Part shown: in pieces, positions 43,640 to 53,745 of the stretch | How the letters are laid out: every line of letters begins with the position of its first letter | Position numbering within the stretch: position 1 is the stretch's first letter | Source: Odontocerum albicorne | Taxonomy: Eukaryota; Arthropoda; Insecta; Trichoptera; Odontoceridae | Direction of reading: 5' to 3' | Assembly (NCBI GenBank): GCA_949825065.1 | Contig: OX463859.1 | Span: 7,354,217-7,418,216 of the forward strand | Length of the DNA: 64,000 nucleotides | Notes under the pieces: model-generated | The model's database searches: none | Told to the model about the DNA's origin: nothing | Seen by the model: only the letters and a program-made list of their open reading frames with translations | Program-made: the position numbers and the translations under genes

Positions 43640-43800
43640 ACTATCTGAAGTAGAAATGTGGACGGTGAGATGGAAGGTAACAAACATGGTAGATGCCTTC
43701 AAAATAGGTGGTTGGATTAGATGTTCTGTATCCCATAGATCGCAAGGCGCACCAACATCTCTATCATCAAATAATTGGAGATTACTAAAAGACTTTCAAC
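43640..43800 (+). repeat. interspersed repeat K, copy 2
   Basis: Co-linear with the reverse complement of 22850-23010. The open frame 43656-43928 includes GAPTSLSSNNWRLLKDFQ. Possibly coding DNA of an unidentified retroelement. Confidence 0.6.
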
Positions 43801-43899
43801 AACATGTACAAAAAATCATAACGTACTTTGGGTTTGTTGCTAAAAAGAATGATGAAAGTCTGGAAAAGGTGGTGAGGATATCATGGGGATATTTGAGGA

Positions 43900-44110
43900 A
43901 AGGTGAGCAACAGAATGGTGTCCTGTGACATGGACGGGTCCAATTGAGGAGTTAACAGGATCCTCTTTAAGCTCTGCATTCAACATGACCCAAGATCTGG
44001 AGGAATGGAGACAAGTGGTGCCCTGAGTTTGAGATACAGCAGAGGACCAATACGCATTAAGCACACGATGAAGAACAAAATCTTCTTATATCTGCCAGAC
44101 TTGCACTATC
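43900..44110 (+). mobile_element. possible LINE C-terminal remnant
   Basis: The plus strand encodes IEELTGSSLSSAFNMTQDLE, EWRQVV. Insect LINE polyproteins often end with a similar AQDRxxWRxLV box. Weak. Confidence 0.35.
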
Positions 44111-45164
44111 GTTGAAGAGTTTCAAAAAGCGTATTGAAAATTAAGAGGACGTCCTGACCGGGGCTCATCATTAATACTGCTGTATCCATCTTTAAATATT
44201 TGAAAACATTTATGGACAATGATTAAATTGATACGAGTTTCACTGCAAGTGCTGTTATTTTCTTCTGATACGGAACATGCATATTCAGTGTAAAAAAATG
44301 TAGAACGTGTCGTTTATACTGATTATCGATATTTATTTTCCAATGGCTCTTATTTACATTCGATGCTTACGAAAATCGATGATAAACTGACCACTTGAAT
44401 GTACATTTCAAAACAGGATACGACTTATTTGGAAGTGTGTTGTTCTACGAAATGAGTCATGGTAAACCCTACATATGTGTATGACATCAGTATGTTTCTT
44501 AAATTATTTATGATGTTTTGCTTATATTTTTCGTTTTATGTAAACAACCTGCATATACCTTGTTAGGCAGGATATATAATTGTAAAAGTTCAAAGTACTA
44601 GTATAAACAAATAAATAAAATAAACTCGAATTTATGAACTGATCTTTTATTAGACTTGTTATTAATACTCATGGTCCAATCCGGTAGGTTAATAATACCT
44701 ATTTAGCAATTATTATAAGCGACTTTAAATATTTCAAAGATACTCCAAATGTAATTTTGTTTCTTATTACTAAAAACTGAAAGAAAAAAAAAACGGTTCT
44801 TACAACATAACTGTCCATTTAATCTTACCAAAGCAGTAGAAGTTGCAATCCTTGCAAAATTGGATTGATATTTCAACGGAAAATGGTTACTGTATCTAAA
44901 TTGAACCGATCGACATAGCAGAAAATACTCTCCATCGTTTGCTCCAATAGTCGTTTCACTGACAATTTTGTTCTCGAAATATAAAAGAACTAAATTGGAC
45001 GTATCGTTGCAGCAGAAATGATAATACAATATCACATCATGTTGTGATACATTTCTCACTGATAACTGGTCTTATTTTCATGTAAAAGTTTCCACAAAAG
45101 AAAACTTGAGAGATGTTTGTTATTTCGCCTGATGACATATTGAAATTAAAAGTACAATAATTTA
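44111..45164. other. unassigned; one 118-codon minus-strand frame
   Basis: The frame 45059-44703 (minus) is open for 118 codons with no family I recognise (GANDGEYFLLCRSVQFRYSN). Near 44545-44590, ACCTGCATATACC facing GGCAGGA resembles the hairpin at 58740. Could be an exon or chance. Confidence 0.3.
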
Positions 45165-45352
45165 TTAATAGAGTGAGAGAAAGACCAAGAAAATTATGGT
45201 TGAATCAGGTGAGGGATATTTTAAAAGAATGAAATGTAGAAAGCCAGAAAAATCGTAGAAGCTGTATGGATATGGATGTGTGTTCAGATAGGAAAGTCAG
45301 GTGTTTTGTCCTCTATGCCTACCCCGACAAGTTATGGCGCGATGGTATGTAC
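45165..45352 (+). mobile_element. LINE-F 3' end
   Basis: GTGAGAGAAAGACCAAGAAA, then the terminal CTATGCCTACCCCGACAAGT and GGCGCGATGGTATG. The MITE at 45357 follows at the same spot as in the copy at 17396-18088. Confidence 0.7.
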
Positions 45353-45356
45353 AGTA

Positions 45357-45551
45357 CCCGGCGATAAGTAATACAGATCAGGTTTAAGAAAGAGACTGTC
45401 GGCCATAATCGGCTGACTTTGGCTTTGTAGAGTAACAGTCTGGTATCTAGAAAGAGCTGTTAAATTTTTTGACTGATAAATCGCGACGGAACACGTGTAT
45501 GAATGGCAGAGACGACGCTCTACAAAGCCGAAGTTAGCCGATTATGGCCGA
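45357..45551. mobile_element. CCCGGCGA-end MITE, right-truncated
   Basis: Starts CCCGGCGATAAGTAATACAG after TA at 45355-45356. The right arm stops at ATTATGGCCGA, lacking the last ~45 bp. Confidence 0.8.
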
Positions 45552-45559
45552 TAATATGT

Positions 45560-45820
45560 GGTAAAAAGGATTTGTATTTGATAAGTATCGAATATATGTA
45601 GTTCTAAGATTTTTGTCATGATTAAGTATGTATTCATGGTCAAGTTTTTTGCGTGAAATATGTGTCTAAAATACACGGTCGTAAGTTATATACGAGTACA
45701 TCAAATAAGTGTCAAATATTCATGGTCATATTGTGTCGAATAAATGTCGAATATACATGGTCATTAGTTATTTGCATGGAATCGGTGTCGAATATACAGT
45801 CATAAGCTATTCGCACTAAA
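45560..45820. repeat. ~40-bp tandem array, about six units
   Basis: Units like ATACATGGTCATTAGTTATT, TGCATGGAATCGGTGTCGAAT. One unit holds TACGAGTA at 45691. LINE-B sits inside the array. Confidence 0.75.
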
Positions 45821-46137
45821 ATACAAAGCTCACGCATTCGTTAAAGCCTAGGTGTTACAGACATCAACACCAAGATGGAGGAGAGGCGATTAAGATGGTA
45901 TGGGCACATTGGACGCAGAGCACCCGATCACATTGTGAACCAGGCAATCTCTATGGATCTTCCTCGAATAACAACCAGAGGAAGACCAAAGAATTCATGG
46001 GTGGTGCAAAATGATAACCTGATGCAGATGTATGGCCTGGGGGACGTAGTCCGGGACAGAAGAGCATACAGCCTGAGGATGGGGAGAACTGACCCCAACA
46101 GTCTTCGCAGACAGGGAGTTGGGATGGAGCCAGGGAG
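45821..46137 (+). mobile_element. LINE-B copy with 17-bp target duplication
   Basis: 5'-truncated LINE-B; frame 45875-46153 reads MEERRLRWYGHIGRRAPDHI, VNQAISMDLPRITTRGRPKN. AAGCTATTCGCACTAAA on both sides without mismatch (45804-45820 and 46138-46154). Confidence 0.9.
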
Positions 46138-46387
46138 AAGCTATTCGCACTAAATTAATGTTAAATATATGCTTACTGATAATGACGTGCATCTTATTTA
46201 CATTACGATGTGTCAATCTTGCTGACAATGGAGATAAGATGAAAATAATTTATTTTGATGGAATAAATAAAAATTTTAAAAATATTATGACATCTATTCA
46301 AATGCTGTTCGTATCCGTTCGTTCTAAATATCTGTTCGAAAAGTGTGTTTAGATGATTTTTAAAATAAAAAAAAAAATTGACAATCT

Positions 46388-46560
46388 ACAGAGCCTAATT
46401 AAAACGACGCATGTCTTCGATCGGGGTTATGGGTTCGATTATCCTAGGTACCCACATTAAAAAAAATCAGTCTGGATTTCGCTTTCATGAATTTTTAATA
46501 CCTTTCTGATTGTTTGAAATATATTGCTACATGACAATCAAATCACCAGATTTTACTATA
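46388..46560 (+). mobile_element. SINE-1 copy, degenerate
   Basis: B box GGGTTCGATTATCC, body CAGTCTGGATTTCGCTTTCA, tail ACCTTTCTGATTGTTTGAAA. Confidence 0.6.
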
Positions 46561-46599
46561 TTTGATGAGTGTATTACACTGAAAAACTTACATACATAC

Positions 46600-46720
46600 C
46601 GTCAAGTCATGTCCCTTTTGAGGTAATCAGAGAGAACACATCCATATATCTCGCTATTCAATGAAAAATGAGATTTTCCTACTCTTAAACGATCAGAACG
46701 TTCGCGAATGCGATTCTTGT
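46600..46720 (-). mobile_element. LINE-F 3' end fragment
   Basis: Plus-strand CCCTTTTGAGGTAATCAGAG, AGAACACATCC is the decayed counterpart of the GGGGTAGGTAGAGAGAA hallmark. Confidence 0.45.
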
Positions 46721-46739
46721 TTACACCAACGATACCCAA

Positions 46740-46860
46740 ATAAAAAAAAATTAACGTGAGTTTCACTTAAGGCTTATTGGATATCTTGCTGGTCAATTGG
46801 AAAAAATGCTACATGGCAATAAATTCTACTGATTTTACTGTATGCGAGTATAACAAAAAC
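46740..46860 (+). mobile_element. SINE-1 3' part
   Basis: TTTCACTTAAGGCTTATTGG, ATCTTGCTGGTCAATTGGAA, then the GGCAATAAA tail. Confidence 0.55.
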
Positions 46861-46904
46861 GTAATTCAATAAAATTGACTATTTAATTTTGGTAGCCTTA
46901 CACA

Positions 46905-47110
46905 AATTGTGCGGCAGTGGTCTATCGGTAAATATTCACGCAAAGCAAGCCTTCGCCTTAGGTGCTATTTCACACAAGTTCACTTCCGGACTGGTTGTTC
47001 TCTAAGACTTAGTAAATTCTTATATTCCTGTTTAAAATGACACACACAAGAACAGCGCTATATAACACACTGTCTATTGAAGGGTCTGTACCAGAGTAAT
47101 CGTCTTGAAA
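46905..47110 (+). mobile_element. SINE-2 copy
   Basis: Head GCAGTGGTCTATCGGTAAAT, body GACTGGTTGTTCTCTAAGAC, end near GCGCTATATAACAC. Confidence 0.6.
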
Positions 47111-47954
47111 CATTCATCTTCTAGCCGTTGAAATTTTAAGTTTAATATGTCAAAAGTATGTGCATGGTAAAAATACAACAGCTTGCACAATATAAAAGAG
47201 TACAAACCCAGACGCTTTTCATCCGTAAGGTAGCTTACAATCATTCCCGATCACGAGGGATAGGGTATCGTGTCGTATTTAAATTATTGACAGTCCTTCT
47301 AATATGTAAACCTTGGACTAAATATTGCCTTCGTACCTAACTTCCTACCCTGATCTTATTGTAAAATCCAGGAAGGTTCATTTCTCTGAAAAGGATTATG
47401 CACGAGATGAAAGAACCAGTTCCTGTCTTCTAAGAAATGATCATAGAAGGTATGGAAAGGTTCAGGTAGACCGGAAATTAACCCGATCTAAGCAGGAAAA
47501 GGAAATACCATGCTTCCCACTCAGAGGGAGGGGGGCATCGTTATGGGAGCTTAAAGCCTGCAGAAATTGTACGGCCGTCGCAATGTCAAGCATATGTCAC
47601 GCACTGTGTTTTCAATTTTTTTGTTAATAATAATACAAGGTAAATTATGCAAAGCCATTATGTAAGTGATATTTATCAATAACTGACACCATGTTACGTA
47701 AAAGTATTTATAATGAAGAATTTATCAGATTAAACCAGATTTACTTATTTGAAACTCAGCACGGTTATGGCAAAATACCAGTGACAGGATACAACATGGC
47801 TGCCGTGTCAGATAGTGATGTGACACGTAACAACCACAATTCAATGGCATTTAAAATAAATTAAAGTAAATTTCTCTAGTTTAATTTAAATAATTAGAGT
47901 GTACTGATTTAGTTAAGTTTACAGAAATATTGATTTATTTAGATTGACAATAAG
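47111..47954. other. no gene seen
   Basis: A 100-codon frame at 47325-47627 lacks family motifs. It lies in a moderately GC-rich patch and could be chance. Confidence 0.4.
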
Positions 47955-48060
47955 AATTGTATTGTACTCGTATAACACTTGCGTTTTATAAAATCCTACC
48001 TGGTTGGCTTATTCCATGTGACAATCTCTTCCGACTAACGACAAATATGTTAAATGGCGA
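47955..48060 (-). mobile_element. SINE-1 tail fragment with TACTCGTA insertion
   Basis: TTGTATTGTACTCGTATAAC, then CCTACCTGGTTGGCTTATTC. The copy at 13955 reads TTGTATTGTATACCAC here, so the octamer core is extra. Confidence 0.65.
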
Positions 48061-48129
48061 TCTATCCTCTTTGCCTACCCTTATAGGGAAACACCCTGAT
48101 GATATGTATCATTTTGTATTCTTAGACTT

Positions 48130-48313
48130 TCGTTCTATACAGTACAGCCTAGCAAGATACTAACCATGTATCTAACTCTTCCGACTAACTAAGATATTAA
48201 AGATAACTTAAGTGAAAACCCCTTTTAAAAAAATCTAACTTTCAACGGGAATCGATCCGGCAACCTGCGGGCTGGGAGACGTACGTCTTACTGACTTGGC
48301 TACAGAGGTCGTT
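48130..48313 (-). mobile_element. SINE-1 copy
   Basis: Minus strand: head CGACCTCTGTAGCCAAGTCA, B box GGATCGATTCCC, body, and tail CTTAGTTAGTCGGAAGAG. Its head abuts LINE-C. Confidence 0.75.
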
Positions 48314-48975
48314 GTTGCATTTGGAGCCCGGTAGAGGCGCAGAACTCACTAATGGTGGAGAAAGTACAAAAGAAATATCTACGATATCTCTATATGAGAG
48401 AGTTCGGTGTCTATCCATGGCTTTATCCTACTCAGTTTCTGCTGGGCATGCTCGGGTATAACTCCTTGAGCGTAAGAAGAGATCTGCGTCTCCTGGTATA
48501 CGTTGTCAAACTCGTTCGAGGAGTTGTGAGCTGTCCAGCATTACTACACAGATTAACGTTAAATTTTCCTAACAATTACACTAGACTGCGCCGGCAAGAA
48601 CTGTTCTCAATAACATACGCAAGAACGGGTCTTCCAGCCGCTATGCCTGTTGGAAGGGCCTTAACTCTTCTGAACGGGACTGCTTCGGATATTGACATAT
48701 TTCATATCACATTACCAAAACCAAAAGTAAATTTTCTTCTTAGATTGAGCGCGTTAGAAAGCACTCATCAACATACTTAGGTGACTGTGAATATACGAGT
48801 ATGTGTATCATAAGTTTGTGTGTCTGGATTATACTCGTATGTATGCATATGCATTATTTTTTATATTATATACTTTTTAAAAAAAAATCTATGTAATTTT
48901 TCTTCTTTTTTAATGTCTTGTATTTTTCAAAGTAATTGGGCTAAGCCTGTTTTGAAAAAATAAATAAATAAAATG
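48314..48975 (+). mobile_element. LINE-C 3' end, second long copy
   Basis: Frame 48352-48780 (142 residues) is almost the same as 12518-12940 and is open. It has MVEKVQKKYLRYLYMREFGV at the start and LLRLSALESTHQHT at the end. 3' UTR and AATAAATAAATAAA tail as in copy 1, except for an ACGAGT hexamer at 48796. Confidence 0.85.
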
Positions 48976-49054
48976 TATGTTTGTATTAGATCTTAAGATA
49001 AATAAATAATTAAATCTAGAGAGTTTTTATTTTTCTTTTCTTATTATAAAAAGT

Positions 49055-49655
49055 ACGATCGAATAATTTCATACCAGAAGGATTTGAACTAATTGAACGT
49101 TAGAAATAGATGCCAAATTCACATACTATCTCTATTGTATAATATCCTTAACTGTCTCGCAACCCTCTCTTACCTTGCCGAAATTTTTCAGCGTCATTCC
49201 GATCATGTACTAGCGCTACGCTCAAACAGAGATGTTTATTGGTCGTTCCAGTTCACCGTTCTTTTTTTTACGTCGTTCTTAACTGTTCATGCAGTGAGAC
49301 TCTGGAATCAGTTACAAACCAATATTAGACTCGAAAAAACTCTTAATTTCTAGCCAGTGGTATAACGTGTTTCATTACTATTTTTTTTTTCTTTCCTCGC
49401 CACCATCCCTTTATTTTCCTTTGATTGATGATATCTCACTTTATATTAAAATGAATGTTCGAATGATTGCCCGTCTTTGTGGGGTTTGTGAGCATATTCT
49501 CACGTATGTGTTCATGGATTTCGTGAGGATGGATAGTCATTTGAATTTTTTTGCGACTATGTAACTTGCTTCATTTACTTTTGTCCGATTGGTTGGAAGA
49601 GATTGCCACCTAGCAATAAGCCCGCCAGATTGTATTTGCAATAAAAGTGTTAAAT
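49055..49655 (+). mobile_element. LINE-E 3' end, best copy
   Basis: The frame 49093-49353 ends FLTVHAVRLWNQLQTNIRLE, KTLNF. The RLWN.L box is the usual polyprotein end of CR1/jockey-like LINEs. 3' UTR TTTGATTGATGATATCTCAC, terminus GATTGGTTGGAAGAGATTGC, GCAATAAGCCCGCCAGATTG, AATAAATAAA. Confidence 0.85.
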
Positions 49656-49667
49656 AAATAAAAGTAA

Positions 49668-49845
49668 ATAAATAAATTCCTTCCTTTTCCTTTGATTGAT
49701 GATATCTCATTTTAAATTAAAACGAATGTTCGGGTGGATAGTCATTTGTATGTTTTTTGCGACCATGTAACTTGCTTAATTCCCGTATGTGTAGTTGGTT
49801 GGAAGCCAGATTGTCTTTGCAATAAAAGTGTTAGATAAAAATAAA
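49668..49845 (+). mobile_element. LINE-E UTR fragment
   Basis: A second, shortened copy of the same 3' UTR (TTTGATTGATGATATCTCAT) right behind the previous one, ending TTGCAATAAAAGTGTTAGAT. Confidence 0.75.
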
Positions 49846-50989
49846 TAATAAAAATACTTAGGTTATAATAAAATGTAACATTGACAAAAGTTATTTCATT
49901 CACGAGGCATGTTTTTAGCGTGTAGGGATACAAATACATGAAATAAGTCAATGTTTCTTGTTGTTGGGAACTTCCGAGTACCCACAGGATTGATTCAATT
50001 ATTCAGAGGCGATCCTTAAAATGAAGTTAAGGAAGGAGCAATTGTATTTGTCAAGATCCTTAAAGTTTCTCTGATTTTTATTACAACTGATATTAGTTTG
50101 TTTTCAACTTGATGGTATGTGTATATACGATTATATTTATGATCAACAGAAATATATCACCAGTTTAACGACCAATCATCGTATTTATTAAAATATTTAT
50201 CATAAAAACGGTTATTTAAAAAATATATAGGTTTACATACTTAAAAAATTAATCCAATAATTGGTTCTTAAACAGCAAGAATATTTCTAGTTATCACAAA
50301 TATATAATATTGTATATTACCTAAAGAACAGATAATTAAATAATATTCTGTTTCAACAAGCAACGCACAGATGGCCGCAAAATATACAATCAATAATTGA
50401 TAATACAGTTACCCATCGTACTGAATTCCGGATTACTGCATATTTGATCATATACAATCTAAAGATATACTATAATTTAAAAATACAAATGATTAATAGA
50501 AAAATTAGTTAATAACTAGTGTTGTTATATATGAAATATGGAGATATTGACTGAAGAAATGGTAGCTTAATTTGTAAAGCTTTTATCTAAAGAGTCAAGT
50601 ACATTTCATGTCATAAACTTTTAATATTTTTCTTTAACAATTCCTATTCTACACGTTTTTTTATAGCGTAGACAAAATGGACATATATTCACGTCTTTCT
50701 ATCCATGATCTTCTGAGCTTCCTGTTAGTATTTGAATAAACATTTCCATTTTTTTTTCTTTTAAGATAATTTGGTATAACGATGCTTTCAGACCGTTGAA
50801 ATCATTTTAAGTACGTTTTCTAACTAGCTAACCCATTAATTTATTGAAGATGTCAGGTGACAAGTAATTTTTTAAATCTACCAAAAACATCGCTGATTTG
50901 AGAATTTCCCTCAGGTATGACGCAAGACTGTCTAATAGAAGATATCCCGCCACCTGAAATGCCGTTTCGAAATGTTTGGTTTGTCAACT
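49846..50989. other. no gene seen
   Basis: 1.1 kb, very AT-rich, no recognised element. Confidence 0.5.
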
Positions 50990-51110
50990 TTTAATTTAAT
51001 TCATTCAATGTTAATCTATCAAAACAAGGGAGGAATACTTATGTACAAATCAAAGAATAAAACGATACAAACAGGATATTTCAGGAGTAGACTAGCAAAC
51101 ATAATTTGCA
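50990..51110 (+). repeat. interspersed repeat U, copy 2
   Basis: Matches 35880-36003, including GGGAGGAATACTTATGTACA and TTTCAGGAGTAGACTAGCAA. Confidence 0.7.
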
Positions 51111-51139
51111 CTTCTATAAGGAAGACTTCACCATAATTT

Positions 51140-51420
51140 ACTTGATCTTCCTCTATCACGCCTTCACCTCACGTTTACACTATACGTGTATATTTATTTT
51201 GTATAACTTTATTCATTCACTGTTTCTTCATACTTAAACAATTTCAGAATGCTCATCTTCATTTTACTAATTACACGAGCCTTAAATTAACATTCATCCC
51301 TAATCACTTCATTCTGTATTCTGTCATACATTGATAACTTATCTGTTTTTCTCAGTGCACGCATTTTACAGCATTTTTTCGACTCTTTTCATTATTTTTC
51401 ATTATAATAAATAAAATTCA
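51140..51420 (-). mobile_element. LINE-F fragment
   Basis: Contains a single copy of the segment that is amplified at 16245-16795 (ATCCCTAATCACTTCATTCT, CAGTGCACGCATTT). Confidence 0.65.
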
Positions 51421-52024
51421 GATATTTCATAATTAAATTAAAAGCAATATTCAGTTTACTAAACAAGACAAGTACTTATAATAATCGACATGGCTTTATC
51501 TCTTCGAGATGGTCACTCAACTTGTCTGAGACAATAATGGCACAGCTTTTAAATAACCCTGCCAGGTATTTTCTAACGCAGTTGGAAGATTAAGTCTTTT
51601 TGCCCGAATCGGCGTTGCAAGTGTTTTAAGACGATTCTATTACAACTGGTTTTCAGTTTATATTACAGTTTATAATAAGACCACTGCTACTGAAAATCAC
51701 TGGAAGAGTGGAAGATCTCTTTGATTAGGTATCCACTTTTTTTGTTTGGTCAAGGATAATTTATTGTAGTTAACCCATCCGTCTTGAACTTTATTGGTTT
51801 GTATGTTTCGGATAATTATTTGAATCAACGCACCCATAGATCAACCTGTTAGTCAACCCAACTTACCTTTGTAAATGCCGGTAGATGCGGCAATCACACT
51901 TTCTAACCGTGTGTGTCCTCATATAGACGTGTTTTATTTGTCACTCAGCTTCTTCGGAAAAGATCTCTAGAATTTAATGTATTTGCTTGAAACAATTTAA
52001 TTTTTTTAATTATTTAACGTGATA

Positions 52025-52552
52025 TATTATATTGCATATAAACATAAGTTGTTTCCGTTTTTTTTTTCAATTTAAAATGAGCACCAAAAGTAAAACAAAA
52101 TGGTAAAGGTTATACGTCATTCGAAAGAAATTTTTCTGATCTACATCATATAGTTTAAGCAGTCCTCATCGAATTCCACTGGTCGTCCGGAACGCTTCAT
52201 GTCTTTCAGGTCGAAATTGCCGTCTTTGAAACGCAAAAACCATCGATGAGCTGTCCTTTCATTCATAGTATCTTCACCGTACACTTCGCAAATATCCCGA
52301 GCAGCTTTGGCAGTTTTATTCCCTCGATTGAACGCGAACAGGAGGTGTCGAAAATGCTCACTTTCGTCTACTTGACATTCCATTGAAGGCTTGTAATCAA
52401 ATGAAATAATATATGTAACGTAAAAGCAAACACAATATCTTGTAGAGCAGAAAATTATCTTTAGAATGACGTTTAACATTTACCATTTTGTTTTACTTTT
52501 GGTGCTCATTTATAAATTGAAAAAAACGGACACAACTTATGTTAACACCTAA
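52025..52552 (-). mobile_element. mariner derivative with doubled, inverted 5' end
   Basis: The right ~115 bp (5' end of a mariner: end repeat, leader) is repeated in reverse at 52025-52145. Both ends are therefore 5' ends and the 3' end is missing. TA at 52023-52024 and 52553-52554. Same family as 32736-33327. Confidence 0.85.
52141..52383 (-). pseudogene. mariner transposase N-terminal fragment
   Basis: Open from MECQVDESEHFRHLLFAFNR (52383) through ARDICEVYGEDTMNERTAHR and WFLRFKDGNFDLKD to FDEDCLNYMM: 80 residues. This is the first helix-turn-helix domain only, which binds the end repeats. The sequence stops where the inverted arm begins. If made, such a peptide could bind ends without cutting; that is inference. 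Confidence 0.8.
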
Positions 52553-52708
52553 TATTTTGTCATAATGTGTTTTTGTCAAATGAGACTTAAATTTTTGAAT
52601 TGTTTTATACGTGTTTATTTTTGTACGTGTTATGTTTGGTCCTTGTACGAATTAGGTAAACCTGTAATGTGCAAAGGGTCTGAAAAATAAATAAATAAAT
52701 TGAGTTTA

Positions 52709-53036
52709 ATCTATTGCGTCTTGCTGTTAAATAACTATTAATCAAGATATTGACATTTCTGTCTATAAATATTTTTCCCGATTCTTAAAATGGCATAAAT
52801 GGGTAGCTGACACGGAAAGCAACTCAAAAATAGAGAAACGATCAATAATGAAATACAAATTTACCAAAAAAGGTTCAGGTAATACTCGTAAGGGGATCCG
52901 TGATTATCTCAAATTATATAATAGAATCAATATCTACAGGCAGAGTCGTAATTAGTTTTTCATGTGCCCTGTGCGAGATTTTATATTTGAGACCCATAAT
53001 TTATTTTTGATGTATGGATATGAAACTAAGATTATA
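52709..53036. other. no gene seen
   Basis: No element recognised. Confidence 0.45.
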
Positions 53037-53122
53037 TCCGATTACCTCCGTAGCAAAAACCCATGATTATCTGCGTAGCAAAAACAAAAAAAAATTTGAT
53101 TATCTCCGTAGCAAAAACCAAG
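53037..53122. repeat. three-copy repeat TTACCTCCGTAGCAAAAAC
   Basis: GATTAYCTCCGTAGCAAAAA occurs three times at ~28-36-bp steps, at the 5' side of LINE-I. Confidence 0.75.
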
Positions 53123-53745
53123 TGTATTACATTCTCCAAGACCCACTAGAGTGCAGAATTTCAGTATGTGACGAGCCAATTGAACAAGCAACCCAGTTCA
53201 GATATCTTAGCAGTGGACTGCTCAGCTCTCATGACCTCCCCAGAGAAGTAAGGCCTCAGGTAGATAAAGCTGCAGTTGTGGCGGGCTGCCTGAGAGATGT
53301 CATATGGAGGGATAGAGATATGAGAACGGATAGCAAGGTACGCATTTATAAGACCTGTGTGTGACCTATCCTCACATACGGCATCGAAGTGAGGGCGGAC
53401 ACTGTCAGGACAAAAAGTATGCTAAGGACAACGGAAATGAGAACTCTGCGCGTTATTGCTGGAAAGACTTTGCTTGATCGTGTAAGGAACACCACAATCT
53501 GAGAGGTCTGTGAGGTCCAAGATGTGGTCAGATGGGAACGACAGCGTCGACGATACTGGTACCAACATGTACAGAGAATGAATTCCACAAGAATTCCATC
53601 AATAGCTCTGCATGGGGTGCCGGATGGACGGCGTCCACCAGGGAGACCCCCGAAACGATGTAGAGATAGCTGGAGCTCAGCATCACAGGACAATCCTGCA
53701 GTAACAGACTCTTGAGAGTCTACAGAAAGTTTAAGAAGAAGAAGT
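53123..53745 (+). mobile_element. LINE-I C-terminal region
   Basis: The frame reads EPIEQATQFRYLSSGLLSSH, KVRIYKTCV, a stop at 53362, then PILTYGIEVRADT (thumb), RRYWYQHVQRMNSTRI and RRPPGRPPKRCRDSW. It ends GAAGAAGAAG. Similar in plan to LINE-B but a distinct family. Only one copy seen. Confidence 0.75.

Larger units (their letters stand above)
51700..52708 (+). mobile_element. LINE-H 3' part split by a mariner derivative
   Basis: GAAGATCTCTTTGATTAGGT, ATCCACTTTTTTTGTTTGGT and later TTTTGTCATAATGTGTTTTT, AATAAATAAATAAA match 56660-57450. The break 52025-52552 is a TA insertion. Confidence 0.75.
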
